Source of the DNA: Parafilimonas terrae | Lineage (GTDB): Bacteria > Bacteroidota > Bacteroidia > Chitinophagales > Chitinophagaceae | Reading direction: 5' to 3' | Length of the DNA: 64,000 nucleotides | Assembly (NCBI RefSeq): GCF_900115755.1 | Contig: NZ_FOXQ01000010.1 | Span: 62,001-126,000, forward strand | Part shown: positions 26,350 through 34,876 of the stretch, piece after piece | How the letters are laid out: the number at the start of each line of letters is the position of its first letter | How positions within the stretch are numbered: position 1 is the stretch's first letter | Notes under the pieces: generated by a model | What the model saw: the letters and a program-made list of their open reading frames with translations, nothing else | Databases searched by the model: none | Told to the model about the DNA's origin: nothing | Program-made: the position numbers and the translations under genes

Positions 26350-27213
26350 ATGAAGCCGCATTACAAACCAATTCCATCAGAATCAAAGCTGTTTAAGGTT
26401 GAATTTCAGAAAACAAGCCAGGAGTTTTATTATCCCTGGCATTACCATGCCGAGCTTGAATTAACTTTTATATTAAGCGGCCAGGGTGTGCGATATGTGG
26501 GTAATTCCATTGAAAATTTTCATGGGGAAGAACTGGTGCTGCTTGGCTCAAACCTGCCGCATGTATGGACAGAACAGGATGAGCCGGTAACTGCGATTGT
26601 AATTTACCTGAAGGAAGATTTTTTTGATAAAAACTGGATGCACAGTATTGAATTTGAAAGCATCAGGAACCTGTCTGTATTAATGAATAAGGGAATAAAA
26701 GTTGACCCGGAAGTAGCTTCGGCACTTAAGCTGAAATTCTATGAACTGCTTAATGCATCGCCATTTGAAAAATTGATGATTTTGCTGCAGGTGCTTGAGT
26801 ATCTTTCCCATAATCACAAATCCAGGTTTTTATGCGGGCAGGAGTTTACGTTTGACCTGGATGACACGGACAAAACACGCATCAACTGCGTTTATGACTA
26901 CATTCAGAAAAACTATCAGCGCCAGGTATCCCTGGCAGATATTGCTTCAAGATTAAATATGAGCGAAGAATATTTCTCCCGTTATTTCAGCAAAACAATG
27001 AAAAAACCCTTCTTCGAATTTTTGAATGAATATAAAATCAACAGGGCTTGCAAATTGCTTATTGAAACAGATAAACAGATCAGCGAAATATGTTATGCTT
27101 CCGGGTTTGAAAGCATCCCCTTTTTTTACAGGCAGTTTAAGAAATTTAAAGATTGCCAGCCTAAAGCTTATCGCATAAACTTTCAGAAGGTGCTAATGTA
27201 CCAGCCGGTATGA
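26350..27213 (+). CDS. AraC-family transcriptional regulator of PUL1
   Basis: The 287-residue protein joins an N-terminal cupin-like sensor (about 20-110, FYYPWHYHAELELTFILSGQG) to a C-terminal double helix-turn-helix (about 185-280: VSLADIASRLNMSEEYFSRYFSKTMKKPFFEFLNEYKINRACKLL, then ISEICYASGFESIPFFYRQFKKF). Family members bind a small sugar through the cupin and direct repeats through the HTH pair. Its position divergent from susC, with three phased direct repeats between, makes it the likely activator of PUL1 and perhaps of the downstream catabolic operon. Confidence 0.9.
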   Translation: MKPHYKPIPSESKLFKVEFQKTSQEFYYPWHYHAELELTFILSGQGVRYVGNSIENFHGEELVLLGSNLPHVWTEQDEPVTAIVIYLKEDFFDKNWMHSIEFESIRNLSVLMNKGIKVDPEVASALKLKFYELLNASPFEKLMILLQVLEYLSHNHKSRFLCGQEFTFDLDDTDKTRINCVYDYIQKNYQRQVSLADIASRLNMSEEYFSRYFSKTMKKPFFEFLNEYKINRACKLLIETDKQISEICYASGFESIPFFYRQFKKFKDCQPKAYRINFQKVLMYQPV

Positions 27214-27391
27214 TTTATATCCCTGAATATGCTTTGATATGATACGGGCGAATTAAGGCATTACAGAAAGAACATTATTCGCATGCTGATAAATAAGTCC
27301 AATTTCTGCTTTAGCTTTTGTAGAACTATGCTCATATCAGGCGGCGTTTCTTCTATACGTTTCAGCAACTCCTAAATTAATCGCTTCTTTT

Positions 27392-28444
27392 CTAAAGTTT
27401 ACCTACTTCAATAATTGCCTCTGCAAAATCTTTTGGCGCTTCCTGCGGAAGATTATGACCTATACCATTCTTAAGTAATAAATGCTTGTACTTGCCTGTG
27501 AATTTTTTTGAATACACACTACTATCCGGATGGGGAGCGCCATTTGCCTCTCCTTCAAGCGTAATAGCAGGGGTGTTAATTACAGGAAATGTGGAGAGCT
27601 TCTTTTCAATATCATTGTACCTCGCTTCTCCTTCGGCGAGCCCGAGGCGCCAGCAGTAATTATGAACAACTATACTCACATGATCTGGGTTGGCGAATGA
27701 GGCCGCAGATTTTTCAAAAGTAGCATCATCAAACTTCCATTTTGGAGAAGCGAGTTGCCATATTAACCTGTTAAAATCATTCGCGTATTTTTCATAACCT
27801 GCCCTTCCTCGTTCTGTTGCAAAATAAAACTGGTACCACCATTGCAACTCCGCAGCCGGAGGCAAAGGCTGCTTACCGCTTTCCCGGCTTCCGATGAGGT
27901 AACCGCTTACAGATACCATTCCTCTGCATCTGTCAGGCCAGATCGCTGCCACAATATTAGCAGTGCGTGCGCCCCAGTCAAATCCCCCAATAATTGCACT
28001 TTTTATATGCAGGGCATCCATCAGGTTTATAACATCATAAGCTAATGCGGCAGGTTCGCCGTTACGCATGGTTGCATCAGACAGAAAGCGTGTTGTTCCA
28101 TAACCACGCAAATAAGGAACAATTGTTCTGTAGCCCTTTGCTGTCAATATTGGAACAACCTCAATAAAGCTATGAATATCGTAAGGCCACCCGTGCAGCA
28201 ATATAACTACAGGCCCGTTTGCCGGCCCTTCATCCACATAACCAACATTCAAATCCCCGGCGTTAACCTGTTTTATATTTTCGAATACAGTGTTATTAGC
28301 CGGCCTTCGGTTATTCATACGCGGTTCGTTTGAATGGTTCAAAAATCCATCGGTTAATACAGTCATTGCAGGCGGAACAGCTACGATTGACAGTATTGAA
28401 TTGCTTAAGAAATGGCGGCGGCCATATTGTTTTTCTTCTAACAT
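27392..28444 (-). CDS. alpha/beta hydrolase with Tat-like signal (epoxide hydrolase/dehalogenase type)
   Basis: The 350-residue protein starts with a twin-arginine-like leader (Arg9-Arg10-HFL, then a hydrophobic run to about 30). The hydrolase core has the oxyanion-hole HGWP at 84-87, the nucleophile Asp156 in GGFDWGA and a late catalytic His in GIGHNLPQEAP. An Asp nucleophile marks epoxide hydrolases and haloalkane/fluoroacetate dehalogenases rather than esterases. Predicted location is the periplasm. It is followed upstream by the redoxin and epoxide hydrolase genes in the same direction. Confidence 0.8.
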   Translation of the reverse strand: MLEEKQYGRRHFLSNSILSIVAVPPAMTVLTDGFLNHSNEPRMNNRRPANNTVFENIKQVNAGDLNVGYVDEGPANGPVVILLHGWPYDIHSFIEVVPILTAKGYRTIVPYLRGYGTTRFLSDATMRNGEPAALAYDVINLMDALHIKSAIIGGFDWGARTANIVAAIWPDRCRGMVSVSGYLIGSRESGKQPLPPAAELQWWYQFYFATERGRAGYEKYANDFNRLIWQLASPKWKFDDATFEKSAASFANPDHVSIVVHNYCWRLGLAEGEARYNDIEKKLSTFPVINTPAITLEGEANGAPHPDSSVYSKKFTGKYKHLLLKNGIGHNLPQEAPKDFAEAIIEVGKL

Positions 28445-28505
28445 CTTTTTTAATTTTTAAGTGATAAAATTTAAACCCTGGTTAATATTGACATATCAAT
28501 ATATA

Positions 28506-29600
28506 TCAGCCAAACGTCACAGAAAAAGCTTCGGCTCCTCCATTAAGAAATTCAATTTCAACATCCCTGTCAATTATGGTGTCCTGCTGACGGATCAATT
28601 GATATAATCGTTGTTCTTTTACATCACCATATCCCTGTTCATCAATATCAATCCCATGTGCCTGCCCCGGAGGCTTACCATCTATCAATACACGGAAACG
28701 GATAGAAGCATCAGGGGATGATGGCCCCATCACGATGTGCATGTCCCGGGAATGAAAACGGTAAACTATTTTCCCATTAGCTTCATTCAGGCTTATGCGG
28801 TCTTTACCAATAGTCCATTTCCCTGAAACACCCCACTGGTTAAGATTTAAATAACCGGGCAATGTGTAGCTATATGGCTTTTCATGTACCAAACCATGCG
28901 ATGAAAAATTTTCCATTCGTTCATACCCCAGGTAATTTTCCGGCGAGGCTAAATTATTTAAGTCGGCAGCCAACTCAATCCCCTCACCTTCCGTAGCTAC
29001 TAAATCATTATCTGAATCATTAATTCCCGTCTCTTTCAACAATTGCAGGATCACCTTTTCAGATTCCTCATAATCACCTTCCCCGAATTTGCTATAACGG
29101 ATGCGGCCTTTTACATCTATAAAGTAGAGCGCAGGCCAATACCGGTTGCTAAACGCATTCCAGATTGCATAATTATTATCAATTGCAACCGGAATTTGAA
29201 TCTTCATATCCTGCATTGATTTCCGCACGTTATCAATATTTCTTTCAAAGGGAAATTCAGGTGTATGCACCCCGATTACCACTAACCCCTTGTTCTTGTA
29301 TTTTTCCGACCAGGCCCGAACATAGGGCATCGTACGCAACCAGTTAATGCAGGTATATGTACAGAATTCGATCAAGACTACTTTTCCTTTTAAAACCTCT
29401 GCAGTTAACCCGTCAGCATTAATCCAGGCATCGGCCTTGCTGATAGATGACAATTCGCTTTTCATATAAGGTTTATCATTTTGCATTGATTCATTAGAAT
29501 AGTTACCCGAAAAACTCATAGAAACAATGCCGGCGAAACAAATTGTTATCACTAATGCACCCAGCTTACGGCGTGAATCAGAAATAAATTTTTTTATCAT
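28506..29600 (-). CDS. DipZ-like thioredoxin-fold protein with altered CxxC
   Basis: From the ATG at 29600 the protein has a signal-anchor (about 12-31). A thioredoxin-fold/AhpC-like domain spans about 60-200, and a C-terminal beta domain typical of the DipZ C-terminus spans about 210-364 (YLGYERMENFSS, YTLPGYLNLNQWGVSGKWTIG). The expected active site FWTYxCINC is FCTYTCINW here: Cys80 and Cys84 remain, but the second Cys of CxxC is Trp87. It is therefore not a standard disulfide exchanger. An exported redox or peroxide-handling role is possible. Only the soluble part of DipZ is present; the CcdA-like membrane half is absent. Confidence 0.75.
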   Translation of the reverse strand: MIKKFISDSRRKLGALVITICFAGIVSMSFSGNYSNESMQNDKPYMKSELSSISKADAWINADGLTAEVLKGKVVLIEFCTYTCINWLRTMPYVRAWSEKYKNKGLVVIGVHTPEFPFERNIDNVRKSMQDMKIQIPVAIDNNYAIWNAFSNRYWPALYFIDVKGRIRYSKFGEGDYEESEKVILQLLKETGINDSDNDLVATEGEGIELAADLNNLASPENYLGYERMENFSSHGLVHEKPYSYTLPGYLNLNQWGVSGKWTIGKDRISLNEANGKIVYRFHSRDMHIVMGPSSPDASIRFRVLIDGKPPGQAHGIDIDEQGYGDVKEQRLYQLIRQQDTIIDRDVEIEFLNGGAEAFSVTFG

Positions 29601-29693
29601 ATTTTTTATTTGAACCAGTTTCAAATAATGTAATTCAGAAACTGAAGTGGCACACTGGACTGGGCGCCGTTCACGTCTCGCCTGCTATAATTG

Positions 29694-30995
29694 CTATTTA
29701 CGGAGCGGTCTGAATGCAGCCCTTAGCTCCTGTGTAAATAATTGCGGTTCTTCCCAGGCTGCAAAATGGCCGCCTTTATCAACTTTGTTATAATAGATAA
29801 GGGTTTTGTAGGCCTGTTCTGTCCAGGTTTTTGGCGCCTGGTATATTTCTCCGGGAAATACGGTAACGGCAACCGGTACCGAAATTTCTGCAGTTCTTTG
29901 CTCCACCACATTGAAATTATTATTATTGTTTTCCCAGTATAATTGTGCAGAGGAAGTTCCTGTATTTGTCAGCCAGTACAGCGTAATATCATCCAGCATA
30001 TCATGCTTCGAGAGAGATTTCTCTGCATCGCCCCCACTGAATGTCCAGTCATTAAACTTGTCGTAATAGAATGCAGCCAAACCAGAAGGTGAATCGGCAA
30101 GACTATAACCCAGCGTTTGCGGACGGGTTACCATGATGCCCGCATACGCTCCTCCTTTTGTGTACAAATCATTCATTGATTCGTATGCTTTCTTTTCTTC
30201 TTCTGATAAGCCTTCAGGCGCGGGGTCGCCATTCTTAAGCGCTTTTGCAATATCTGCAGGAACAGTTGCGGGCATGTTTACATGAATGCCCAGCAATCCT
30301 TTCGGCGCCTGGCGGCCCATTGCATCACAGATTACCGCGCCCCAGTCGCCGCCCTGAGCCACATATTCTGTATACCCCAATCGCTTCATTAATACGTCCC
30401 AGGCTTTTGCAATACGGTCGGGGCCCCAACCGCTATTTTCCGGTTTGCCGGAGAAACCGTAACCCGGCATTGAAGGAATCACCACATCAAAAGCATCTTC
30501 TTCCTTTCCGCCATAAGCTGTAGGGTCGGTAAGCGGCCCGATTATTTTAAGTTGTTCGATAACCGAGCCGGGCCAGCCGTGCGTTACAATCAGTGGCAAT
30601 GCGTTTTTGTGCTTTGAACGCACATGGATAAAATGTATATCCAGTCCATCAATATTTGTTTTGAACTGTGGCAGTGCATTCAGTTTTGATTCTATCTTTC
30701 TCCAGTCGTAAGCAGTGCCCCAATAATTTACAAGTGTTTTAAACCTTTCCAATTGCACTCCTTGTGAACGGTCTGCAACCGTTTCTTTATCGGGCCAGCG
30801 TGTGGCTGCTATTCTTTGCCGAAGTTCATTTAAATCCGCATCCGGAATATTGATTTTGAAAGGCACTACTGTGTTGTCAATGTGTGCTTCCGGAAGTGAT
30901 GCAGACGACGACGTATCAGAACATCCCGTAGAAGAAGTAAGGGCCATTAAACTAATTATAGTTATATAGCTAAAACCGGCTTTTACATTTTTCAT
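29694..30995 (-). CDS. epoxide hydrolase (EHN-domain type), predicted lipoprotein
   Basis: The 433-residue protein has an N-terminal signal with a possible lipobox (STGC25). The EHN cap domain follows (about 45-155, with RWPD at 66-69 and YDWRKIESKLN), then the alpha/beta hydrolase core: HGWPG at 139-143, nucleophile Asp217 in GGDWGA and a C-terminal KGGHFAAWE with catalytic His. It closely resembles the protein encoded at 33225-34520 over most of its length, so the two are paralogues. The usual reaction is trans-opening of epoxides; the true substrate is unknown. Confidence 0.85.
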   Translation of the reverse strand: MKNVKAGFSYITIISLMALTSSTGCSDTSSSASLPEAHIDNTVVPFKINIPDADLNELRQRIAATRWPDKETVADRSQGVQLERFKTLVNYWGTAYDWRKIESKLNALPQFKTNIDGLDIHFIHVRSKHKNALPLIVTHGWPGSVIEQLKIIGPLTDPTAYGGKEEDAFDVVIPSMPGYGFSGKPENSGWGPDRIAKAWDVLMKRLGYTEYVAQGGDWGAVICDAMGRQAPKGLLGIHVNMPATVPADIAKALKNGDPAPEGLSEEEKKAYESMNDLYTKGGAYAGIMVTRPQTLGYSLADSPSGLAAFYYDKFNDWTFSGGDAEKSLSKHDMLDDITLYWLTNTGTSSAQLYWENNNNNFNVVEQRTAEISVPVAVTVFPGEIYQAPKTWTEQAYKTLIYYNKVDKGGHFAAWEEPQLFTQELRAAFRPLRK

Positions 30996-31054
30996 TGCTT
31001 AAGTTTTTAATATTAAATGGTATGTATGTTTTTTGTTTTTAACTGGCCTCATTT

Positions 31055-31810
31055 CTATTTTTCGCTTATTGATTTTGCTGCAGTGTCAATAACATCTGCA
31101 ACTTCCCTGGCATGAGAAATAAAAACGACATGGCTGGCCTTGATTTCCGTAATAGTGCCGCCGGCCCGTTTGCCCATAAACCTTTCCAGCGCTACCGGAA
31201 TTGAATGATCTTCTGTTGATATGATATGCCAGCTCGGCTTTGTTTTCCACGCTATGTTTTTGTCGAATACATAAGTAAAAGCAGACGATGCTACAGGAAC
31301 CTGGGAATCGTACATAAATTCACTTTCTTCTTTGGACAAATCGGCGCAAAACCCGGAATGATATTTTGCATGATCGTACCAGGCAAACCCATTCACCGCC
31401 GGAAGTATTCCATTAATAGGATCCGCAGGATAATCACCGAATAATTTTCCTAAAGTTTCTCCTTCATCCGGCGCAAAAGCGGCAACATACACAAGGCCTT
31501 TAACCTTGGCCGAATTACCTGCTACAGTAATGATTGCACCTCCATAAGAATGGCCAACGAGAATTACGGGGCCATCCTGCCTGTCCAATACCCGTTGGGT
31601 TGCTGCTACATCGTCTTCCATGCCGGTATTGGGGTTACCAACTACGCTTACGTTGTAGCCACGGTCTTTCAAAATAGAATACACCTTATTCCATCCGGAG
31701 CCATCAGCAAAAGCGCCATGAACCAATACAATGTTTTTAACCTGGGCTACTGCAGTAATGCTAACCATACCCAGGAAGATGGTCGCAAAAAGCAATTTTG
31801 TCTTTGTCAT
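31055..31810 (-). CDS. secreted alpha/beta hydrolase (esterase type)
   Basis: A signal peptide (MTKTKLLFATIFLGMVSITAVAQ) is followed by an alpha/beta hydrolase of 251 residues. The oxyanion loop is VLVHGAFADGSGW (29-40), and the nucleophile elbow GHSYGG carries Ser88. A late His (ASHVVF) completes the triad. The Ser nucleophile sets it apart from its Asp-type neighbours. Similar short proteins are annotated as esterases, salicylate-esterase-like or methylesterases. Codirectional with the epoxide hydrolase, 59 bp upstream of it. Confidence 0.8.
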   Translation of the reverse strand: MTKTKLLFATIFLGMVSITAVAQVKNIVLVHGAFADGSGWNKVYSILKDRGYNVSVVGNPNTGMEDDVAATQRVLDRQDGPVILVGHSYGGAIITVAGNSAKVKGLVYVAAFAPDEGETLGKLFGDYPADPINGILPAVNGFAWYDHAKYHSGFCADLSKEESEFMYDSQVPVASSAFTYVFDKNIAWKTKPSWHIISTEDHSIPVALERFMGKRAGGTITEIKASHVVFISHAREVADVIDTAAKSISEK

Positions 31811-32174
31811 TTTTTATGTTTTTATTGTTTATAGTATGAAGAAGGTCAAGCTCCCGATAACGAAGCCTGCATTTGTTTCGCGCTGTGCCGGTTATGTCAA
31901 ATCAACGCGTTTATTTAAGCTGAAAACCGGTTTTCAAAAATATTAGCAAGAGCGCTCCGTGAACAAGCTTCAACTACTTCACATGGACTAAATAAAAGTC
32001 AGACCGGCCAAATACATCCCTGAAATTCTCTGCAGTTTTTTCATTCACATTGGGCTATTTTATTTCTCATGCGCGTGAAGTTGTTCATGATTAACTGTGC
32101 AGGATAAGAAGCAGCTGCTAATAATATCTCCAACAATTGTTTGAGCACATTGCTGCATGAACAGGCAGGGTGGA
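31811..32174. other. intergenic region with no supported gene
   Basis: 364 bp between the esterase start and the 3' end of the LytTR gene. It must hold the promoter of the minus-strand hydrolase cluster, but I see no convincing TAnnTTTG/TTTG pair, no hairpin with a T-run and no coding sequence. Confidence 0.35.
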
Positions 32175-32693
32175 TTACCGGTTATCCAGCCATTGTAAAA
32201 ACTCAGTCACTCTTTCTTTGGAAACGATAAGTTTATCTTTCATAGGGATTACAGGGTTTACCAATAGCTTCCTGGCAAAATAATGCTCCACTTCTTTTAC
32301 AGCGTTAAAATTGATCAGGTATTGCCGGTTCAAACGGAAGAACTGCTCTTCCGGTAACAAATTTTGAACCTGTTCGAGCGAATAATTGACAAAGTATTCT
32401 TCTCTATTAAAAGTCATAATCATTGCCGACTCATATTTTATATAGAAGAAAGCAATTTTGTCGGTAAGTACATTTACATACTTATTATTCTTAAAGACAA
32501 GGAAACTTTTTTTTCCTGCTGTTGATGTTAATTTATTCAGCGCTTCTTCCAACCATGGAAAACGAATGTGGCGGAAGAAATTTCTGAGTTCTTCCTTTGT
32601 TGTTTCATTGATGTCCGAAGTTGTGTGCTGAAAAAGTATCTCCGGCAATACCACTGCCGGGTTTACATTGTTAGTAACCGAACGAGCTTCCAT
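32175..32693 (-). CDS. LytTR-domain DNA-binding regulator
   Basis: The 172-residue protein has a C-terminal LytTR domain (about 75-170): FLVFKNNKYVNVLTDKIAFFYIKYESAMI..., then EEQFFRLNRQYLINFNAVKEV, a core LytTR motif. The N-terminal 60 residues show no receiver domain, so it is not a classical response regulator. Together with the divergent epoxide hydrolase gene it may control the hydrolase cluster, since LytTR genes often regulate neighbours. No membrane segment is seen. Confidence 0.85.
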   Translation of the reverse strand: MEARSVTNNVNPAVVLPEILFQHTTSDINETTKEELRNFFRHIRFPWLEEALNKLTSTAGKKSFLVFKNNKYVNVLTDKIAFFYIKYESAMIMTFNREEYFVNYSLEQVQNLLPEEQFFRLNRQYLINFNAVKEVEHYFARKLLVNPVIPMKDKLIVSKERVTEFLQWLDNR

Positions 32694-33155
32694 TTCAATA
32701 GATTTTATGATATAGATTAAGATGAATTACAGATTTATTCAGAAACTGCAACCAATGCTGCGGTGCAGTCCGCTTCTTATTTCCACTCGAATACTCCAAA
32801 CAGGAAATACCTATTTGATTTGATTCAACATAGCTGTTTGTGACTATAAATGTTCAGTAATAAAAACAGACGAATTTGAAAAGTTGCCATCCTGTTGTTG
32901 TTTGTGCCATATTGTATTCAAACGGGATGCCATTAGAAATAAATCATTATATATCAATCAATTGCTCTTAGAGCGTTATTTATCACAGCGAAATAGCGCG
33001 GCGATAAACAGCGCTGGCCACGAAATAGAACGGCAGCATACCGCAGCTATCAGAAAAAATCGTAAAACGTATCGAAGAAGTCAATAAATACAATTTAGTC
33101 CGGCCATAATAATGTCCGTTTTATCCACAAAGATGTCTGCCTGGAACATTTTAAG
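32694..33155. other. intergenic region between divergent LytTR and epoxide hydrolase genes
   Basis: No gene is supported. A short frame near 32884-33087 translates to a protein-like but unmatched sequence without a good start. This is where LytTR binding sites would be expected; I found no convincing repeat pair by eye. Confidence 0.35.
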
Positions 33156-33188
33156 ATTGCCATGGCATTGCCACCCGGATAACTTTAG
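33156..33188 (+). promoter_or_regulatory. candidate promoter of the plus-strand epoxide hydrolase
   Basis: ATTG at 33156-33159 and TAACTTTAG at 33180-33188 are separated by 20 bp. They approximate the Bacteroidota TTTG-N19-20-TAnnTTTG promoter with one mismatch in each box. The element ends about 37 bp before the start codon at 33225. Confidence 0.35.
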
Positions 33189-33224
33189 ACCTTATTTAAA
33201 AAACCAGATAAAAAACATCTTAAA

Positions 33225-34520
33225 ATGAAAAAGAATAAAAAAATAATTGCAAATGCCGTGATGGCAGGCGCCCTCGCATTACAAAGCACATTAAGCAACG
33301 CTCAAACAGAAACAGGCACAACTTTCTCACTCGACGAGTCAGTACGTTCTTTCCAGGTACATATTCCGCAGGAAAAAATTGATGATTTAAAAAAAAGAAT
33401 ATTGACAACACAATGGCCAGACCAGGAACTGGTGGAAGATGAGTCACAAGGTGTTCAACTGGCAACAATGAAAGCATTGGCAGCATACTGGGCAACCAAA
33501 TATGACTGGCGTAAAATAGAATCAAAGCTTAATTCCTATCCCCAGTTTATCACAAACATCGATGGGTTGGATATTCATTTCATACACGTCCGTTCTAAAC
33601 ATAAAGATGCAATGCCGGTCATCATTACGCATGGCTGGCCGGGTTCTATAATTGAACAGCTAAAGATTATCGGGCCGCTTACAGACCCTACCGCTTATGG
33701 CGGCAAAGCGGAAGATGCGTTTGACGTGGTCATCCCTTCTCTCCTGGGCCATGGATTTTCAGCCAAAGCAACAGAACTCGGATGGAACCCTGTTAGGGTA
33801 GCAAAAGCATGGATTGAATTAATGAAACGTTTAGGGTACAAAAAATTCGTTGCCCAGGGCGGCGACTGGGGAAATGCAATTTCAGAATCTATGGCATTAA
33901 TTGCCCCACCTGAATTATTGGGTATTCACACCAATATGGCGGCAGCCGAACCGGCAGAAATTTCAAAAGCATTGGCCGCCGGCACCATGCCCGATGGCCT
34001 TTCAGACGATGAAAAGAAAGCATATAAGCAATTGGATTTCTTTAATAAAAAAGGATTGGCATACGCACAGGAAATGGGGCTTCGCCCCCAAACATTGTAT
34101 GGCATTGCAGATTCACCAATTGGATTAGCTGCCTGGATGCTGGATCATGATGACGCAAGTTACAAACTCATCACACGTATATTTAATGGTGAAACGGAAG
34201 GATTATCGAAGGATGATATATTGGATAACATTTCTTTGTATTGGTTTACAAATACCGGTGTCTCTTCAGCCCGGCTCTATTGGGAAGCAACACAAGCCTC
34301 AACCGGTGGCGGCTTTTTTGACCCAAGGAATGTACAGATACCTGTTGCCGTTAGTTCATTTCCCGACGAAATTTATGCAGTCCCAAAACCCTGGGCAGAA
34401 AAGGCATATCCGAAACTGATCTTCTTCAATAAACATAATAAAGGCGGGCACTTTGCAGCATGGGAACAACCTCAGCTTCTTACTGAAGACCTGCGTGCTG
34501 CCTTTAAAACACTTCGTTAG
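33225..34520 (+). CDS. secreted epoxide hydrolase (EHN-domain type)
   Basis: The 431-residue protein has a signal peptide (ends STLSNAQ). The EHN cap (about 40-150, TQWPDQELV, YDWRKIESKLNSYPQF) precedes the hydrolase core: HGWPG at 136-140, Asp214 nucleophile in GGDWGN and KGGHFAAWE near the end. It is a paralogue of the minus-strand enzyme at 29694-30995, with long shared blocks such as IDGLDIHFIHVRSKHK. The two differ in export type: soluble periplasmic here, likely lipoprotein there. A strong terminator follows. Confidence 0.87.
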   Translation: MKKNKKIIANAVMAGALALQSTLSNAQTETGTTFSLDESVRSFQVHIPQEKIDDLKKRILTTQWPDQELVEDESQGVQLATMKALAAYWATKYDWRKIESKLNSYPQFITNIDGLDIHFIHVRSKHKDAMPVIITHGWPGSIIEQLKIIGPLTDPTAYGGKAEDAFDVVIPSLLGHGFSAKATELGWNPVRVAKAWIELMKRLGYKKFVAQGGDWGNAISESMALIAPPELLGIHTNMAAAEPAEISKALAAGTMPDGLSDDEKKAYKQLDFFNKKGLAYAQEMGLRPQTLYGIADSPIGLAAWMLDHDDASYKLITRIFNGETEGLSKDDILDNISLYWFTNTGVSSARLYWEATQASTGGGFFDPRNVQIPVAVSSFPDEIYAVPKPWAEKAYPKLIFFNKHNKGGHFAAWEQPQLLTEDLRAAFKTLR

Positions 34521-34550
34521 TTCAGCAGTTGGTTTTGTTTTGGAAATTAC

Positions 34551-34579
34551 GGGGCGTGACGCAGGTCACGCCCCTTTTT
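34551..34579 (+). terminator. strong intrinsic terminator
   Basis: GGGGCGTGAC at 34551-34560 and GTCACGCCCC at 34565-34574 form a perfect 10-bp GC-rich stem with a GCAG loop, followed by TTTTT. It lies 31 bp after the epoxide hydrolase stop and separates that gene from the two-component locus. Confidence 0.9.
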
Positions 34580-34764
34580 AGTGTGGCGTTACCAAGAGGC
34601 CCGGTTTCTTCCGAAAAAATTAAAGACATGGCTACCGGATGATTTCGTATAATTTTAAAATCCTGAGCTATTGCATAAATCAGCAAGTAAAGTGGCAGCA
34701 AGGATCAGGGCGAAAAGAGAGGAAAATCGCCTGCAAATGAATATATGTACCATTATTTTTGTTG

Positions 34765-34772
34765 TAGATTTG
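34765..34772 (+). promoter_or_regulatory. candidate -7 element of the two-component locus
   Basis: TAGATTTG fits TAnnTTTG exactly and lies about 105 bp before the likely response-regulator start at 34877. A matching TTTG box upstream is not obvious. Confidence 0.3.
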
Positions 34773-34876
34773 ACAATTAATAACCGTTGAAGCAGCTAAC
34801 TGTCCGACGATTAATTTGCCTGAACACGGGATTGAAAGGAATACACGAAAAACAAAATCAAGGCTTTTATCGAGTT

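Noticed and set aside
32884-33087. 67-codon frame upstream of the epoxide hydrolase
   Set aside because: Non-ATG start, no similarity, Cys-rich beginning; treated as intergenic.
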